Shown one piece after another: positions 1 to 13,199 of a DNA stretch of 64,000 nucleotides. How positions within the stretch are numbered: position 1 is the stretch's first letter; each line of letters starts with the position of its first letter. Made by a program: the position numbers and the translations under genes. Source of the stretch: Camelus bactrianus (taxonomy: Eukaryota > Chordata > Mammalia > Artiodactyla > Camelidae); the NCBI RefSeq assembly GCF_048773025.1, contig NC_133555.1, positions 56,181,206 to 56,245,205 of the forward strand. Direction: 5' to 3'. The notes beneath the pieces were generated by a model that did no database searches, had not been told where the DNA came from, and saw nothing but the letters and a program-made list of their open reading frames with translations.

Positions 1-248
1 TAAAACCGTGTTGGAGCTTGTACCTCCCCATATATATGTATGGAATGGAGTTTGCAACTGAAAAGAAACTTTGTGTTCCCATCAATCTAGGTGAAGGACG
101 GCTTTCACACTCACTTATCTCTCAGAACTGAGCAAGTGGAGAGACGTTCGTTCATCTAACACCAAGGGAACGGGTTGCAGGAGACACTTTTTCTCTGCTT
201 TCTCAGTCTGTTTCCTAGTGCCGGTTTGAAGTTCCTGCAGTTTTCACT
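1..248. repeat. Single monomer with the TAAAACCGTG start, left edge
   Basis: The first copy starts one base into the monomer. It carries the linked variants CCGTGTTGGAGCTTG, CCCATCAATCTAGG and CACACTCACTT, which return at 2242, 2741 and 3987. The array continues beyond the left edge of the window. Confidence 0.85.
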
Positions 249-1991
249 GTAAAAACGAGTTGGAGATAGTACCTCCCCATATATATGTATGGAATGGAGT
301 TTGCAACTGAAAAGAAACTTTGTGTTCCCAACAAGCTAGGTGAAGGACGGCTTTCACACACACTATTCTCTCAGAAATGATCAAGTGGAGAGACGTTCGT
401 TCATCTAGCACTAAGGGAACGGGTTGCAGGATACACTATTTCTCTGCTTTCTCAGCCTGTTTCCTAGTGCCGGTTTGAAGTTCCTGCAGTTTTCACTGTA
501 AAACGAGTTGGAGATAGTACCTCCCCATATATATATGTATGGAATGGAGTTTGCAACTGAAAAGAAACTTTGTGTTCCCAACAAGCTAGGTGAAGGACGG
601 CTTTCACACACAATTATCTCTCAGAACTGAGCAAGTGGAGAGACGTTCGTTCATCTAGCACCAAGGGAACGGGTTGCAGGAGACACATTTTCTCTGCTTT
701 CTCATTCTGTTTCCTAATGCTGGTTTGAAGTTCCTGCATTTTTCACTGTCAAACCGAATTGGAGCTAGTACCTCACCATATATATGGAAGGAGTGGAGTT
801 TGCAACTGAAAAGAAACTTTGTGTTCCCAACAAGCTAGGTGAAGGACGGCTTTCACACACACTTATATCTCAGAACTGAGCAAGTGGAGAGACGTTCGTT
901 CATCTAACACCAAGGGAACGGGTTTCCGGGGACACTTTTTCTCTGCTTTCCATTCTGTTTCCTAGTGCCGGTTTGAAGTTATTGAAGTTTTCACTGTCAA
1001 ACCTTGTTGGAGCTAGTACCTCCCCATATATATGGAAGGAGTGGAGTTTGCAACTGAAAAGAAACTTTGTGTTCCCAACAAGCTAGGTGAAAGACGGCTT
1101 TCACACACACTTATCTCTCAGAACTGAGCAGGTGGAGAGACGTTCGTTCATCTAGCACCAAGGGAACGGGTTGCAGGAGAAACTTTTTCTCTGCTTTCTC
1201 AGTATGTTTCCTAGTGCCGGTTTGAAGTTCCTGCAGTTTTCACTGTAAAACCGAGTTGGAGCTAGTACCTCCCCATATATATGGATGGAGTGGTGTTTGC
1301 AACTGAAAAGAAACTTTGTGTTCCCAACAAGCTAGGTGAAGGACGGCTTTCACACACACTTATCTCTCAGAACTGAGCAGGTGGAGAGACGTTCGTTCAT
1401 CTAGCACCAAGGGAACGGGTTGCATGAGCCACTTTTTCTCTGCTTTCTCAGTCTGTTTCCTAGTGCCGGTTTGAATTTCCTGCAGTTTTCACTGTAAAAA
1501 CGAGTTGGAGCTAGTAAATCCCCATATATATGGATGGAGTGGAGTTTGCATCTGAAAAGAAACTTTGTGTTCCCAACAAGCTAGTTGAGGGACGGCTTTC
1601 ACACACACTTATCTCTCAGAACTGAGCAAGTAGAGAGACGTTCGTTCATCTAGCACCAAGGGAACGGGTTGCAGGAGACACTTTTTCTCTGTTTTCTCAG
1701 TCTGTTTCCTAGTGCCCGTTTGAAGTTCCTGCAGTTTTCACTGTAAAACAGAGTTGGAGCTAGTACATCCCCATATATATGTATGGATTGGAGTTTGCAA
1801 CTGAAAAGAAACTTTGTGTTCCCATCAATCTAGGTGAAGGACGGCTTTCACACTCACTTATCTCTCAGAACTGAGCAAGTGGAGAGACGTTCGTTCATCT
1901 AGCACCAAGGGAACGGGTTGCAGGAGACACTTTTTCTCTGCTTTCTCAGTCTGTTTCCTAGTGCCGGTTTGAAGTTCCTGCAGTTTTCACT
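249..1991. repeat. Partial copy of the long HOR (type A), seven monomers
   Basis: Monomers starting at 249, 499, 749, 996, 1245, 1494 and 1743 match in order those at 4983-6720, an offset of about 4,734 bp (19 monomers). Shared marks are GAAATGATCAAG with GGATACACTATT, the TATATATATG expansion with CTAATGCTGG, GGGTTTCCGGGGACA, GTGAAAGACGG, CATGAGCCAC and GCATCTGAAAAG. The seventh copy (1743-1991) is a chimera whose second half switches to the CCCATCAATC type. Confidence 0.88.
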
Positions 1992-2490
1992 GTAAAAACG
2001 AGTTGGAGATAGTACCTCCCCATATATATATGTATGGAATGGAGTTTGCAACTGAAAAGAAACTTTGTGTTCCCAACAAGCTAGTTGAAGGACGGCTTCA
2101 CACACACTTATCTCTCAGAACTGAGCAAGTGGAGAGACGTTCGTTCATCTAGCCCCAAGGGAACTGGTTGCAGGAGACACTTTTTCCCTGCTTTCTCAGT
2201 CTGTTTCCTAGTGCCGGTTTGATGTTCCTGCAGTTTTCACTGTAAAACCGTGTTGGAGCTTGTACCTCCCCATATATATGTATGGAATGGAGTTTGCAAC
2301 TGAAAAGAAACTTTGTGTTCCCATCAATCTAGGTGAAGGACGGCTTTCACACTCACTTATCTCTCAGAACTGAGCAAGTGGAGAGACGTTCGTTCATCTA
2401 GCACCAAGGGAACGGGTTGCAGGAGACACTTTTTCTCTGCTTTCTCAGCCTGTTTCCTAGTGCCGGTTTGAAGTTCCTGCAGTTTTCACT
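1992..2490. repeat. Two-monomer unit related to the next 5-mer
   Basis: The pair at 1992 (GAGATAG, TATATATATG, ACGGCTTCACAC, AGCCCCAAGGGAACTGG) and 2242 (CCGTG, CCATCAATC, CACTCAC) is repeated at 2491 and 2741, a local period of 499 bp. The single-base deletion in GGACGGCTTCACAC is shared by 1992, 2491 and 3737, so these copies descend from one ancestor. Confidence 0.85.
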
Positions 2491-3736
2491 GTAAAAAAGA
2501 GTTGGAGATAGTACCTCCCCATATATATATGTATGGAATGGAGTTTGCAACTGAAAAGAAACTTTGTGTTCCCAACAAGCTAGTTGAAGGACGGCTTCAC
2601 ACACACTTATCTCTCAGAACTGAGCAAGTGGAGAGACGTTCGTTCATCTAGCCCCAAGGGAACTGGTTGCAGGAGACACTTTTTCCCTGCTTTCTCAGTC
2701 TGTTTCCTAGTGCCGGTTTGAAGTTCCTGCAGTTTTCACTGTAAAACCGTGTTGGAGCTTGTACCTCCCCATATATATGTATGGAATGGAGTTTGCAACT
2801 GAAAAGAAACTTTGTGTTCCCATCAATCTAGGTGAAGGACGGCTTTCACACTCACTTATCTCTCAGAACTGAGCAAGTGGAGTGACGTTCGTTCATCTAG
2901 CACCAAGGGAACGGGTTGCAGGAGACACTTTTTCTCTGCTTTCTCAGTCTGTCTCCTAGTGCCGGTTGGAATTTCCTGCAGTATTCACTGTCAAACCGAG
3001 TTGGAGCTAGTACCTCCCCATATATATGGATGGAGTGGAGTTTGCAACTGAAAAGAAACTTTGTGTTCCCAACAAGCTAGTTGAGGGACGGCTTTCACAC
3101 ACACTTATCTCTCAGAACTGAGCAAGTAGAGAGACGTTCGTTCATATAGCACCAAGGGAACGGGTTGCAGGAGACACTTTTTCTCTGTTTTCTCAGTCTT
3201 TTTCCTAGTGCCCGTTTGAAGTTCCTGCAGTTTTCACTGTAAAACAGAGTTGGAGCTAGTACATCCCCATATATATGTATGGAATGGAGTTTGCAACTGA
3301 AAAGAAACTTTGTGTTCAAAACAAGCTAGTTGAAGGACGGCTTTCACACACACTTATCTCTCAGAACTGAGCAAGTGGAGAGACGTTCGTTCATCTAGCA
3401 CCAAGGGAATGGGTTGCAGGAGACACTATTTCTCTGCTTTCTCAGTCTGTTTCCTAGTGCCGGTTTGAAGTTCCTGCAGTTTTCACTGTAAATCCGAGTT
3501 GGAGCTAGTACCTACCCATATATATGTATGGAATGGAGTTTGCAACTGAAAAGAAACTTTGTGTTCCCATCAATCTAGGTGAAGGACGGCTTTCACACTC
3601 ACTTATCTCTCAGAACTGAGCAAGTGGAGAGACGTTCGTTCATCTAGCACCAAGGGAACGGGTTGCAGGAGACACTTTTTCTCTGCTTTCTCAGCCTGTT
3701 TCCTAGTGCCGGTTTGAAGTTCCTGCAGTTTTCACT
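2491..3736. repeat. 5-monomer HOR (type B), copy 1
   Basis: Five monomers at 2491, 2741, 2990, 3239 and 3488, total 1,246 bp. Marks in order: TAAAAAAGAG with TATATATATG; CCGTG with GTGGAGTGACG and CAGTCTGTCTCC; CAAACCGAG with CATATAGC and CAGTCTTTTTCC; ACAGAG with TACATCCCC and TTCAAAACAAG; TAAATCCGAG with ACCTACCC. All recur at +1,246. The fifth monomer differs from its partner in the second half. Confidence 0.92.
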
Positions 3737-4982
3737 GTAAAAAAGAGTTGTAGATAGTACCTCCCCATATATATATGTATGGAATGGAGTTTGCAACTGA
3801 AAAGAAACTTTGTGTTCCCAACAAGCTAGTTGAAGGACGGCTTCACACACACTTATCTCTCAGAACTGAGCAAGTGGAGAGACGTTCGTTCATCTAGCCC
3901 CAAGGGAACTGGTTGCAGGAGACACTTTTTCCCTGCTTTCTCAGTCTGTTTCCTAGTGCCGGTTTGAAGTTCCTGCAGTTTTCACTGTAAAACCGTGTTG
4001 GAGCTTGTACCTCCCCATATATATGTATGGAATGGAGTTTGCAACTGAAAAGAAACTTTGTGTTCCCATCAATCTAGGTGAAGGACGGCTTTCACACTCA
4101 CTTATCTCTCAGAACTGAGCAAGTGGAGTGACGTTCGTTCATCTAGCACCAAGGGAACGGGTTGCAGGAGACACTTTTTCTCTGCTTTCTCAGTCTGTCT
4201 CCTAGTGCCGGTTGGAATTTCCTGCAGTATTCACTGTCAAACCGAGTTGGAGCTAGTACCTCCCCATATATATGGATGGAGTGGAGTTTGCAACTGAAAA
4301 GAAACTTTGTGTTCCCAACAAGCTAGTTGAGGGACGGCTTTCACACACACTTATCTCTCAGAACTGAGCAAGTAGAGAGACGTTCGTTCATATAGCACCA
4401 AGGGAACGGGTTGCAGGAGACACTTTTTCTCTGTTTTCTCAGTCTTTTTCCTAGTGCCCGTTTGAAGTTCCTGCAGTTTTCACTGTAAAACAGAGTTGGA
4501 GCTAGTACATCCCCATATATATGTATGGAATGGAGTTTGCAACTGAAAAGAAACTTTGTGTTCAAAACAAGCTAGTTGAAGGACGGCTTTCACACACACT
4601 TATCTCTCAGAACTGAGCAAGTGGAGAGACGTTCGTTCATCTAGCACCAAGGGAATGGGTTGCAGGAGACACTATTTCTCTGCTTTCTCAGTCTGTTTCC
4701 TAGTGCCGGTTTGAAGTTCCTGCAGTTTTCACTGTAAATCCGAGTTGGAGCTAGTACCTACCCATATATATGTATGGAATGGAGTTTGCAACTGAAAAGA
4801 AACTTTGTGTTCCCAACAAGCTAGTTGAAGGACGGCTTTCACACACAATTATCTCTCAGAACTGAGCAAGTGGAGAGACGTTCGTTCATCTAGCACCAAG
4901 GGAACGGGTTGCAGGAGTCACTTTTTCCCTGCTTTCTCAGTCTGTTTCCTAGTGCCGGTTTGAAGTTCCTGCAGTTTTCACT
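3737..4982. repeat. 5-monomer HOR (type B), copy 2
   Basis: This is a direct tandem duplicate of 2491-3736, with one visible early difference (GAGTTGTAGATAG for GAGTTGGAGATAG). The last monomer keeps CCCAACAAGCTAGTTG and ends with GGAGTCACTTTTTCCC, the form also seen at 9465. Confidence 0.92.
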
Positions 4983-7970
4983 GTAATACCGTGTTGGAGC
5001 TTGTACCTCCCCATATATATGTATGGAATGGAGTTTGCAACTGAAAAGAAACTTTGTGTTCCCAACAAGCTAGGTGAAGGACGGCTTTCACACACACTTT
5101 TCTCTCAGAAATGATCAAGTGGAGAGACGTTCGTTCATCTAGCACTAAGGGAACGGGTTGCAGGATACACTATTTCTCTGCTTTCTCAGCCTGTTTCCTA
5201 GTGCCGGTTTGAAGTTCCTGCAGTTTTCACTGTAAAACGAGTTGGAGATAGTACCTCCCCATATATATATGTATGGAATGGAGTTTGCAACTGAAAAGAA
5301 ACTTTGTGTTCCCAACAAGCTAGGTGAAGGACGGCTTTCACACACAATTATCTCTCAGAACTGAGCAAGTGGAGAGACGTTCTTTCATCTAGCACCAAGG
5401 GAACGGGTTGCAGGAGACACATTTTCTCTGCTTTCTCAGTCTGTTTCCTAATGCTGGTTTGAAGTTCCTGCATTTTTCACTGTCAAACCGAATTGGAGCT
5501 AGTACCTCACCATATATATGGAAGGAGTGGAGTTTGCAACTGAAAAGAAACTTTGTGTTCCCAACAAGCTAGTTGAAGGACGGCTTTCACACACACATAT
5601 ATCTCAGAACTGAGCAAGTGGAGAGACGTTCGTTCATCTAACACCAAGGGAACGGGTTTCCGGGGACACTTTTTCTCTGCTTTCCATTCTGTTTCCTAGT
5701 GCCGGTTTGAAGTTATTGCAGTTTTCACTGTCAAACCTTGTTGGAGCTAGTACCTCCCCATATATATGGAAGGAGTGGAGTTTGCAACTGAAAAGAAACT
5801 TTGTGTTCCCAACAAGCTAGGTGAAAGACGGCTTTCACACACACTTATCTCTCAGAACTGAGCAGGTGGAGAGACGTTCGTTCATCTAGCACCAAGGGAA
5901 CGGGTTGCAGGAGAAACTTTTTCTCTGCTTTCTCAGTATGTTTCCTAGTGCCGGTTTGAAGTTCCTGCAGTTTTCACTGTAAAACCGAGTTGGAGCTAGT
6001 ACCTCCCCATATATATGGATGGAGTGGTGTTTGCAACTGAAAAGAAACTTTGTGTTCCCAACAAGCTAGGTGAAGGACGGCTTTCACACACACTTATCTC
6101 TCAGAACTGAGCAGGTGGAGAGACGTTCGTTCATCTAGCACCAAGGGAACGGGTTGCATGAGCCACTTTTTCTCTGCTTTCTCAGTCTGTTTCCTAGTGC
6201 CGGTTTGAATTTCCTGCAGTTTTCACTGTAAAACCGATTTGGAGCTAGTAAATCCCCATATATATGGATGGAGTGGAGTTTGCATCTGAAAAGAAACTTT
6301 GTGTTCCCAACAAGCTAGTTGAGGGACGGCTTTCACACACACTTATCTCTCAGAACTGAGCAAGTAGAGAGACGTTCGTTCATCTAGCACCAAGGGAACG
6401 GGTTGCAGGAGACACTTTTTCTCTGTTTTCTCAGTCTGTTTCCTAGTGCCCGTTTGAAGTTCTTGCAGTTTTCACTGTAAAACAGAGTTGGAGCTAGTAC
6501 ATCCCCATATATATGTATGGATTGGAGTTTGCAACTGAAAAGAAACTTTGTGTTCAAAAGAAGCTAGTTGAAGGACGGCTTTCACACACACTTATCTCTC
6601 AGAACTGAGCAATTGGAGAGACGTTCGTTCATCTAGCACCAAGGGAACGGGTTGCAGGAGACACTATTTCTCTGCTTATTCAGTCTGTTTCCTAGTTCCG
6701 GTTTGAAATTCCTGCAGTTTTCACTGTAAAACCGAGTTGGAGCTAGTACCTACCCATATATATGTATGGAATGGAGTTTGCAACTGAAAAGAAACTTTGT
6801 GTTCCCAACAAGCTTTGTGAAGGACGGCTTTCACACACACTTATCTCTCAGAACTGAGCAAGTTGAGAGACGTTCGTTCATCTAGCACCAAGGGAACGTT
6901 TTGCAGGAGACACTTTTTCTCTGCTTTCTCAGTATGTTTCCTAGTGCCGGTTTGAAGTTCCTGCAGTTTTCACTGTAAAACCGAGTTGGAGCTAGTACCT
7001 CCCCATATATATGGATGGAGTGGAGTTTGCAACTGAAGAGAAACTTTGTGTTCCCAACAAGCTAGGTGAAGGACGGCTTTCACACACACTTATCTCTCAG
7101 AACTGAGCAGGTGGAGAGACTTTCGTTCATCTAGCACCAAGGGAACGGGTTGCATGAGACACTTTTTCTCTGCTTTCTCAGTCTGTTTCCTAGTGCCGGT
7201 TGGAATTTCCTGCAGTTTTCACTGTCAAACAGAGTTGGAGCTAGTACCTCCCCATATATATGGATGGAGTGGAGTTTGCAACTGAAAAGAAAGTTTGTGT
7301 TCCCAACAAGCTGGTTGAGGGACGGCTTTCACACACACTTATCTCTCAGAACTGAGCAAGTAGAGAGACGTTCGTTCATATAGCACCAAGGGAACGGGTT
7401 GCAGGAGACACTTTTTCTCTGTTTTCTCAGTCTTTTTCCTAGTGCCCGTTTGAAGTTCCTGCAGTTTTCACTGTAAAACAGAGTTGGAGCTAGTACATCC
7501 CCATATATATGCATGGAATGGAGTTTGCAACTGAAAAGTAACTTTGTGTTCAAAACAAGCTAGTTGAAGGACGGCTTTCACACACACTTATCTCTCAGAA
7601 CTGAGCAAGTGGAGAGACGTTCGTTCATCTAGCACCAAGGGAATGGGTTGCAGGAGACACTATTTCTTTGCTTTCTCAGTCTGTTTCCTAGTGCCGGTTT
7701 GAAGTTCCTGCAGTTTTCACTGTAAATCCGAGTTGGAGCTAGTACCTACCCATATATATGTATGGAATGGAGTTTGCAACTGAAAAGAAACTTTGTGTTC
7801 CCAACAAGCTAGTTGAAGGACGGCTTTCACACACAACTATCTCTCAGAACTGAGCAAGTGGAGAGACGTTCGTTCATCTAGCACCAAGGGAACGGGTTGC
7901 AGGAGTGACTTTTTCCCTGCTTTCTCAGTCTGTTTCCTAGTGCCGGTTTGAAGTTCCTGCAGTTTTCACT
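4983..7970. repeat. Long HOR type A, copy 1 (12 monomers)
   Basis: Twelve monomers (2,988 bp) begin with TAATACCGTGTTGG at 4983 and end with the CAACTATCTCTC / GGAGTGACTTTTTCCC monomer at about 7722. The same order recurs at 9714-12701 (+4,731) and 13200-16187 (+8,217). The copy ends at 7971, where the order jumps back to the TAAAACGAGTTGGAGATAG type instead of the two extra monomers found in the later copies. Confidence 0.92.
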
Positions 7971-8717
7971 GTAAAACGAGTTGGAGATAGTACCTCCCCA
8001 TATATATATGTATGGAATGGAGTTTGCAACTGAAAAGAAACTTTGTGTTCCCAACAAGCTAGGTGAAGGACGGCTTTCACACACAATTATCTCTCAGAAC
8101 TGAGCAAGTGGAGAGACGTTCGTTCATCTAGCACCAAGGGAACGGGTTGCAGGAGACACATTTTCTCTGCTTTCTCATTCTGTTTCCTAATGCTGGTTTG
8201 AAGTTCCTGCATTTTTCACTGTCAAACCGAATTGGAGCTAGTACCTCACCATATATATGGAAGGAGTGGAGTTTGCAACTGAAAAGAAACTTTGTGTTCC
8301 CAACAAGCTAGGTGAAGGACGGCTTTCACACACACTTATATCTCAGAACTGAGCAAGTGGAGAGACGTTCGTTCATCTAACACCAAGGGAACGGGTTTCC
8401 GGGGACACTTTTTCTCTGCTTTCCATTCTGTTTCCTAGTGCCGGTTTGAAGTTATTGCAGTTTTCACTGTCAAACCTTGTTGGAGCTAGTACCTCCCCAT
8501 ATATATGGAAGGAGTGGAGTTTGCAACTGAAAAGAAACTTTGTGTTCCCAACAAGCTAGGTGAAAGACGGCTTTCACACACACTTATCTCTCAGAACTGA
8601 GCAGGTGGAGAGACGTTCGTTCATCTAGCACCAAGGGAACGGGTTGCAGGAGAAACTTTTTCTCTGCTTTCTCAGTCTGTTTCCTAGTGCCGGTTTGAAG
8701 TTCCTGCAGTTTTCACT
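7971..8717. repeat. Three-monomer fragment of HOR A
   Basis: Monomers at 7971, 8221 and 8470 repeat the types found at 499-1244 and 5232-5980 (TATATATATG; GGGTTTCCGGGGACA with CTTTCCATTCTG; GTGAAAGACGG with GGAGAAACTT). They sit out of order between HOR A copy 1 and a partial B block, which indicates a rearrangement joint at 7971 and another near 8718. Confidence 0.88.
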
Positions 8718-9713
8718 GTAAAACCGTGTTGGAGCTTGTACCTCCCCATATATATGTATGGAATGCAGTTTGCAACTGAAAAGAAACTTTGTGTTCCCAT
8801 CAAGCTAGGTGAAGGACTTCCTTCACACTCACTTATCTCTCAGAACTGAGCAAGTGGAGTGACGTTCGTTCATCTAGCACCAAGGGAACGGGTTGCAGGA
8901 GACACTTTTTCTCTGCTTTCTCAGTCTGTCTCCTAGTGCCGGTTGGAATTTCCTGCAGTATTCACTGTCAAACCGAGTTGGAGCTAGTACCTCCCCATAT
9001 ATATGGATGGAGTGGAGTTTGCAACTGAAAAGAAACTTTGTGTTCCCAACAAGCTAGTTGAGGGACGGCTTTCACACACACTTATCTCTCAGAACTGAGC
9101 AAGTAGAGAGACGTTCGTTCATATAGCACCAAGGGAACGGGTTGCAGGAGACACTTTTTCTCTGTTTTCTCAGTCTTTTTCCTAGTGCCCGTTTGAAGTT
9201 CCTGCAGTTTTCACTGTAAAACAGAGTTGGAGCTAGTACATCCCCATATATATGTATGGAATGGAGTTTGCAACTGAAAAGAAACTTTGTGTTCAAAACA
9301 AGCTAGTTGAAGGACGGCTTTCACACACACTTATCTCTCAGAACTGAGCAAGTGGAGAGACGTTCGTTCATCTAGCTCCAAGGGAATGGGTTGCAGGAGA
9401 CACTATTTCTCTGCTTTCTCAGTCTGTTTCCTAGTGCCGGTTTGAAGTTCCTGCAGTTTTCACTGTAAATCCGAGTTGGAGCTAGTACCTACCCATATAT
9501 ATGTATGGAATGGAGTTTGCAACTGAAAAGAAACTTTGTGTTCCCAACAAGCTAGTTGAAGGACGGCTTTCACACACAATTATCTCTCAGAACTGAGCAA
9601 GTGGAGAGACGTTCGTTCATCTAGCACCAAGGGAACGGGTTGCAGGAGTCACTTTTTCCCTGCTTTCTCAGTCTGTTTCCTAGTGCCGGTTTGAAGTTCC
9701 TGCAGTTTTCACT
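8718..9713. repeat. Partial 5-mer HOR B (four monomers)
   Basis: Monomers at 8718, 8967, 9216 and 9465 match 3987, 4236, 4485 and 4734 at an offset of 4,731 bp, including GTGGAGTGACG, CATATAGC, TTCAAAACAAG and TAAATCCGAG. The first carries private changes (GGAATGCAG, GGACTTCCTTCAC). The B monomer of the 3737 type is absent. Confidence 0.9.
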
Positions 9714-12700
9714 GTAATACCGTGTTGGAGCTTGTACCTCCCCATATATATGTATGGAATGGAGTTTGCAACTGAAAAGAAACTTTGTGTTCCCAACAAG
9801 CTAGGTGAAGGACGGCTTTCACACACACTTTTCTCTCAGAAATGATCAAGTGGAGAGACGTTCGTTCATCTAGCACTAAGGGAACGGGTTGCAGGATACA
9901 CTATTTCTCTGCTTTCTCAGCCTGTTTCCTAGTGCCGGTTTGAAGTTCCTGCAGTTTTCACTGTAAAACGAGTTGGAGATAGTACCTCCCCATATATATA
10001 TGTATGGAATGGAGTTTGCAACTGAAAAGAAACTTTGTGTTCCCAACAAGCTAGGTGAAGGACGGCTTTCACACACAATTATCTCTCAGAACTGAGCAAG
10101 TGGAGAGACGTTCTTTCATCTAGCACCAAGGGAACGGGTTGCAGGAGACACATTTTCTCTGCTTTCTCAGTCTGTTTCCTAATGCTGGTTTGAAGTTCCT
10201 GCATTTTTCACTGTCAAACCGAATTGGAGCTAGTACCTCACCATATATATGGAAGGAGTGGAGTTTGCAACTGAAAAGAAACTTTGTGTTCCCAACAAGC
10301 TAGGTGAAGGACGGCTTTCACACACACATATATCTCAGAACTGAGCAAGTGGAGAGACGTTCGTTCATCTAACACCAAGGGAACGGGTTTCCGGGGACAC
10401 TTTTTCTCTGCTTTCCATTCTGTTTCCTAGTGCCGGTTTGAAGTTATTGCAGTTTTCACTGTCAAACCTTGTTGGAGCTAGTACCTCCCCATATATATGG
10501 AAGGAGTGGAGTTTGCAACTGAAAAGAAACTTTGTGTTCCCAACAAGCTAGGTGAAAGACGGCTTTCACACACACTTATCTCTCAGAACTGAGCAGGTGG
10601 AGAGACGTTCGTTCATCTAGCACCAAGGGAACGGGTTGCAGGAGAAACTTTTTCTCTGCTTTCTCAGTATGTTTCCTAGTGCCGGTTTGAAGTTCCTGCA
10701 GTTTTCACTGTAAAACCGAGTTGGAGCTAGTACCTCCCCATATATATGGATGGAGTGGTGTTTGCAACTGAAAAGAAACTTTGTGTTCCCAACAAGCTAG
10801 GTGAAGGACGGCTTTCACACACACTTATCTCTCAGAACTGAGCAGGTGGAGAGACGTTCGTTCATCTAGCACCAAGGGAACGGGTTGCATGAGCCACTTT
10901 TTCTCTGCTTTCTCAGTCTGTTTCCTAGTGCCGGTTTGAATTTCCTGCAGTTTTCACTGTAAAACCGAGTTGGAGCTAGTAAATCCCCATATATATGGAT
11001 GGAGTGGAGTTTGCATCTGAAAAGAAACTTTGTGTTCCCAACAAGCTAGTTGAGGGACGGCTTTCACACACACTTATCTCTCAGAACTGAGCAAGTAGAG
11101 AGACGTTCGTTCATCTAGCACCAAGGGAACGGGTTGCAGGAGACACTTTTTCTCTGTTTTCTCAGTCTGTTTCCTAGTGCCCGTTTGAAGTTCCTGCAGT
11201 TTTCACTGTAAAACAGAGTTGGAGCTAGTACATCCCCATATATATGTATGGATTGGAGTTTGCAACTGAAAAGAAACTTTGTGTTCAAAAGAAGCTAGTT
11301 GAAGGACGGCTTTCACACACACTTATCTCTCAGAACTGAGCAATTGGAGAGACGTTCGTTCATCTAGCACCAAGGGAACGGGTTGCAGGAGACACTATTT
11401 CTCTGCTTATTCAGTCTGTTTCCTAGTTCCGGTTTGAAATTCCTGCAGTTTTCACTGTAAAACCGAGTTGGAGCTAGTACCTACCCATATATATGTATGG
11501 AATGGAGTTTGCAACTGAAAAGAAACTTTGTGTTCCCAACAAGCTTTGTGAAGGACGGCTTTCACACACACTTATCTCTCAGAACTGAGCAAGTTGAGAG
11601 ACGTTCGTTCATCTAGCACCAAGGGAACGTTTTGCAGGAGACACTTTTTCTCTGCTTTCTCAGTATGTTTCCTAGTGCCGGTTTGAAGTTCCTGCAGTTT
11701 TCACTGTAAAACCGAGTTGGAGCTAGTACCTCCCCATATATATGGATGGAGTGGAGTTTGCAACTGAAGAGAAACTTTGTGTTCCCAACAAGCTAGGTGA
11801 AGGACGGCTTTCACACACACTTATCTCTCAGAACTGAGCAGGTGGAGAGACTTTCGTTCATCTAGCACCAAGGGAACGGGTTGCATGAGACACTTTTTCT
11901 CTGCTTTCTCAGTCTGTTTCCTAGTGCCGGTTGGAATTTCCTGCAGTTTTCACTGTCAAACAGAGTTGGAGCTAGTACCTCCCCATATATATGGATGGAG
12001 TGGAGTTTGCAACTGAAAAGAAACTTTGTGTTCCCAACAAGCTGGTTGAGGGACGGCTTTCACACACACTTATCTCTCAGAACTGAGCAAGTAGAGAGAC
12101 GTTCGTTCATATAGCACCAAGGGAACGGGTTGCAGGAGACACTTTTTCTCTGTTTTCTCAGTCTTTTTCCTAGTGCCCGTTTGAAGTTCCTGCAGTTTTC
12201 ACTGTAAAACAGAGTTGGAGCTAGTACATCCCCATATATATGTATGGAATGGAGTTTGCAACTGAAAAGTAACTTTGTGTTCAAAACAAGCTAGTTGAAG
12301 GACGGCTTTCACACACACTTATCTCTCAGAACTGAGCAAGTGGAGAGACGTTCGTTCATCTAGCACCAAGGGAATGGGTTGCAGGAGACACTATTTCTTT
12401 GCTTTCTCAGTCTGTTTCCTAGTGCCGGTTTGAAGTTCCTGCAGTTTTCACTGTAAATCCGAGTTGGAGCTAGTACCTACCCATATATATGTATGGAATG
12501 GAGTTTGCAACTGAAAAGAAACTTTGTGTTCCCAACAAGCTAGTTGAAGGACGGCTTTCACACACAACTATCTCTCAGAACTGAGCAAGTGGAGAGACGT
12601 TCGTTCATCTAGCACCAAGGGAACGGGTTGCAGGAGTGACTTTTTCCCTGCTTTCTCAGTCTGTTTCCTAGTGCCGGTTTGAAGTTCCTGCAGTTTTCAC

Positions 12701-13199
12701 TGTAATACCGTGTTGGAGCTTGTACCTCCCCATATATATGTATGGAATGGAGTTTGCAACTGAAAAGAAACTTTGTGTTCCCATCAAGCTAGGTGAAGGA
12801 CGGCTTTCACACTCAATTATCTCTCAGAACTGAGCAAGTGGAGAGACGTTCGTTCATCTAGCACCAAGGGAACGGGTTGCAGGAGACACTTTTTCTCTGT
12901 TTTCTCAGGCTGTTTCCTAGTGCCGGGTTGAAGTTCCTACAGTTTTCACTGTAAAACCGAGTTGGAGCTAGTACCTCCCCATATATATGTATGGAATGGA
13001 GTTTGCAACTAAAAAGAAACTTTGTGTTCCCAACAAGCTAGGTGAAGGACGGCTTTCACACACAATTATCTCTCAGAACTGAGCAAGTGGAGAGACGTTC
13101 TTTCATCTAGCACTAAGGGAACGGGTAGCAGGAGACACTATTTCTCTGCTTTCTCAGCCTGTTTCCTAGTGCCGGTTTGAAGTTCCTGCAGTTTTCACT
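9714..13199. repeat. Long HOR type A, copy 2 (14 monomers, 3,486 bp)
   Basis: Same order as 4983-7970 for twelve monomers, then two extra: 12702 (TAATACCGTG, CCCATCAAGC, CACTCAATTATC, CAGGCTG, GGGTTGAAG) and 12951 (AACTAAAAAGAAAC, GCACTAAGGG, GGGTAGCAGG). It is followed directly by a near-identical copy. Confidence 0.94.
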
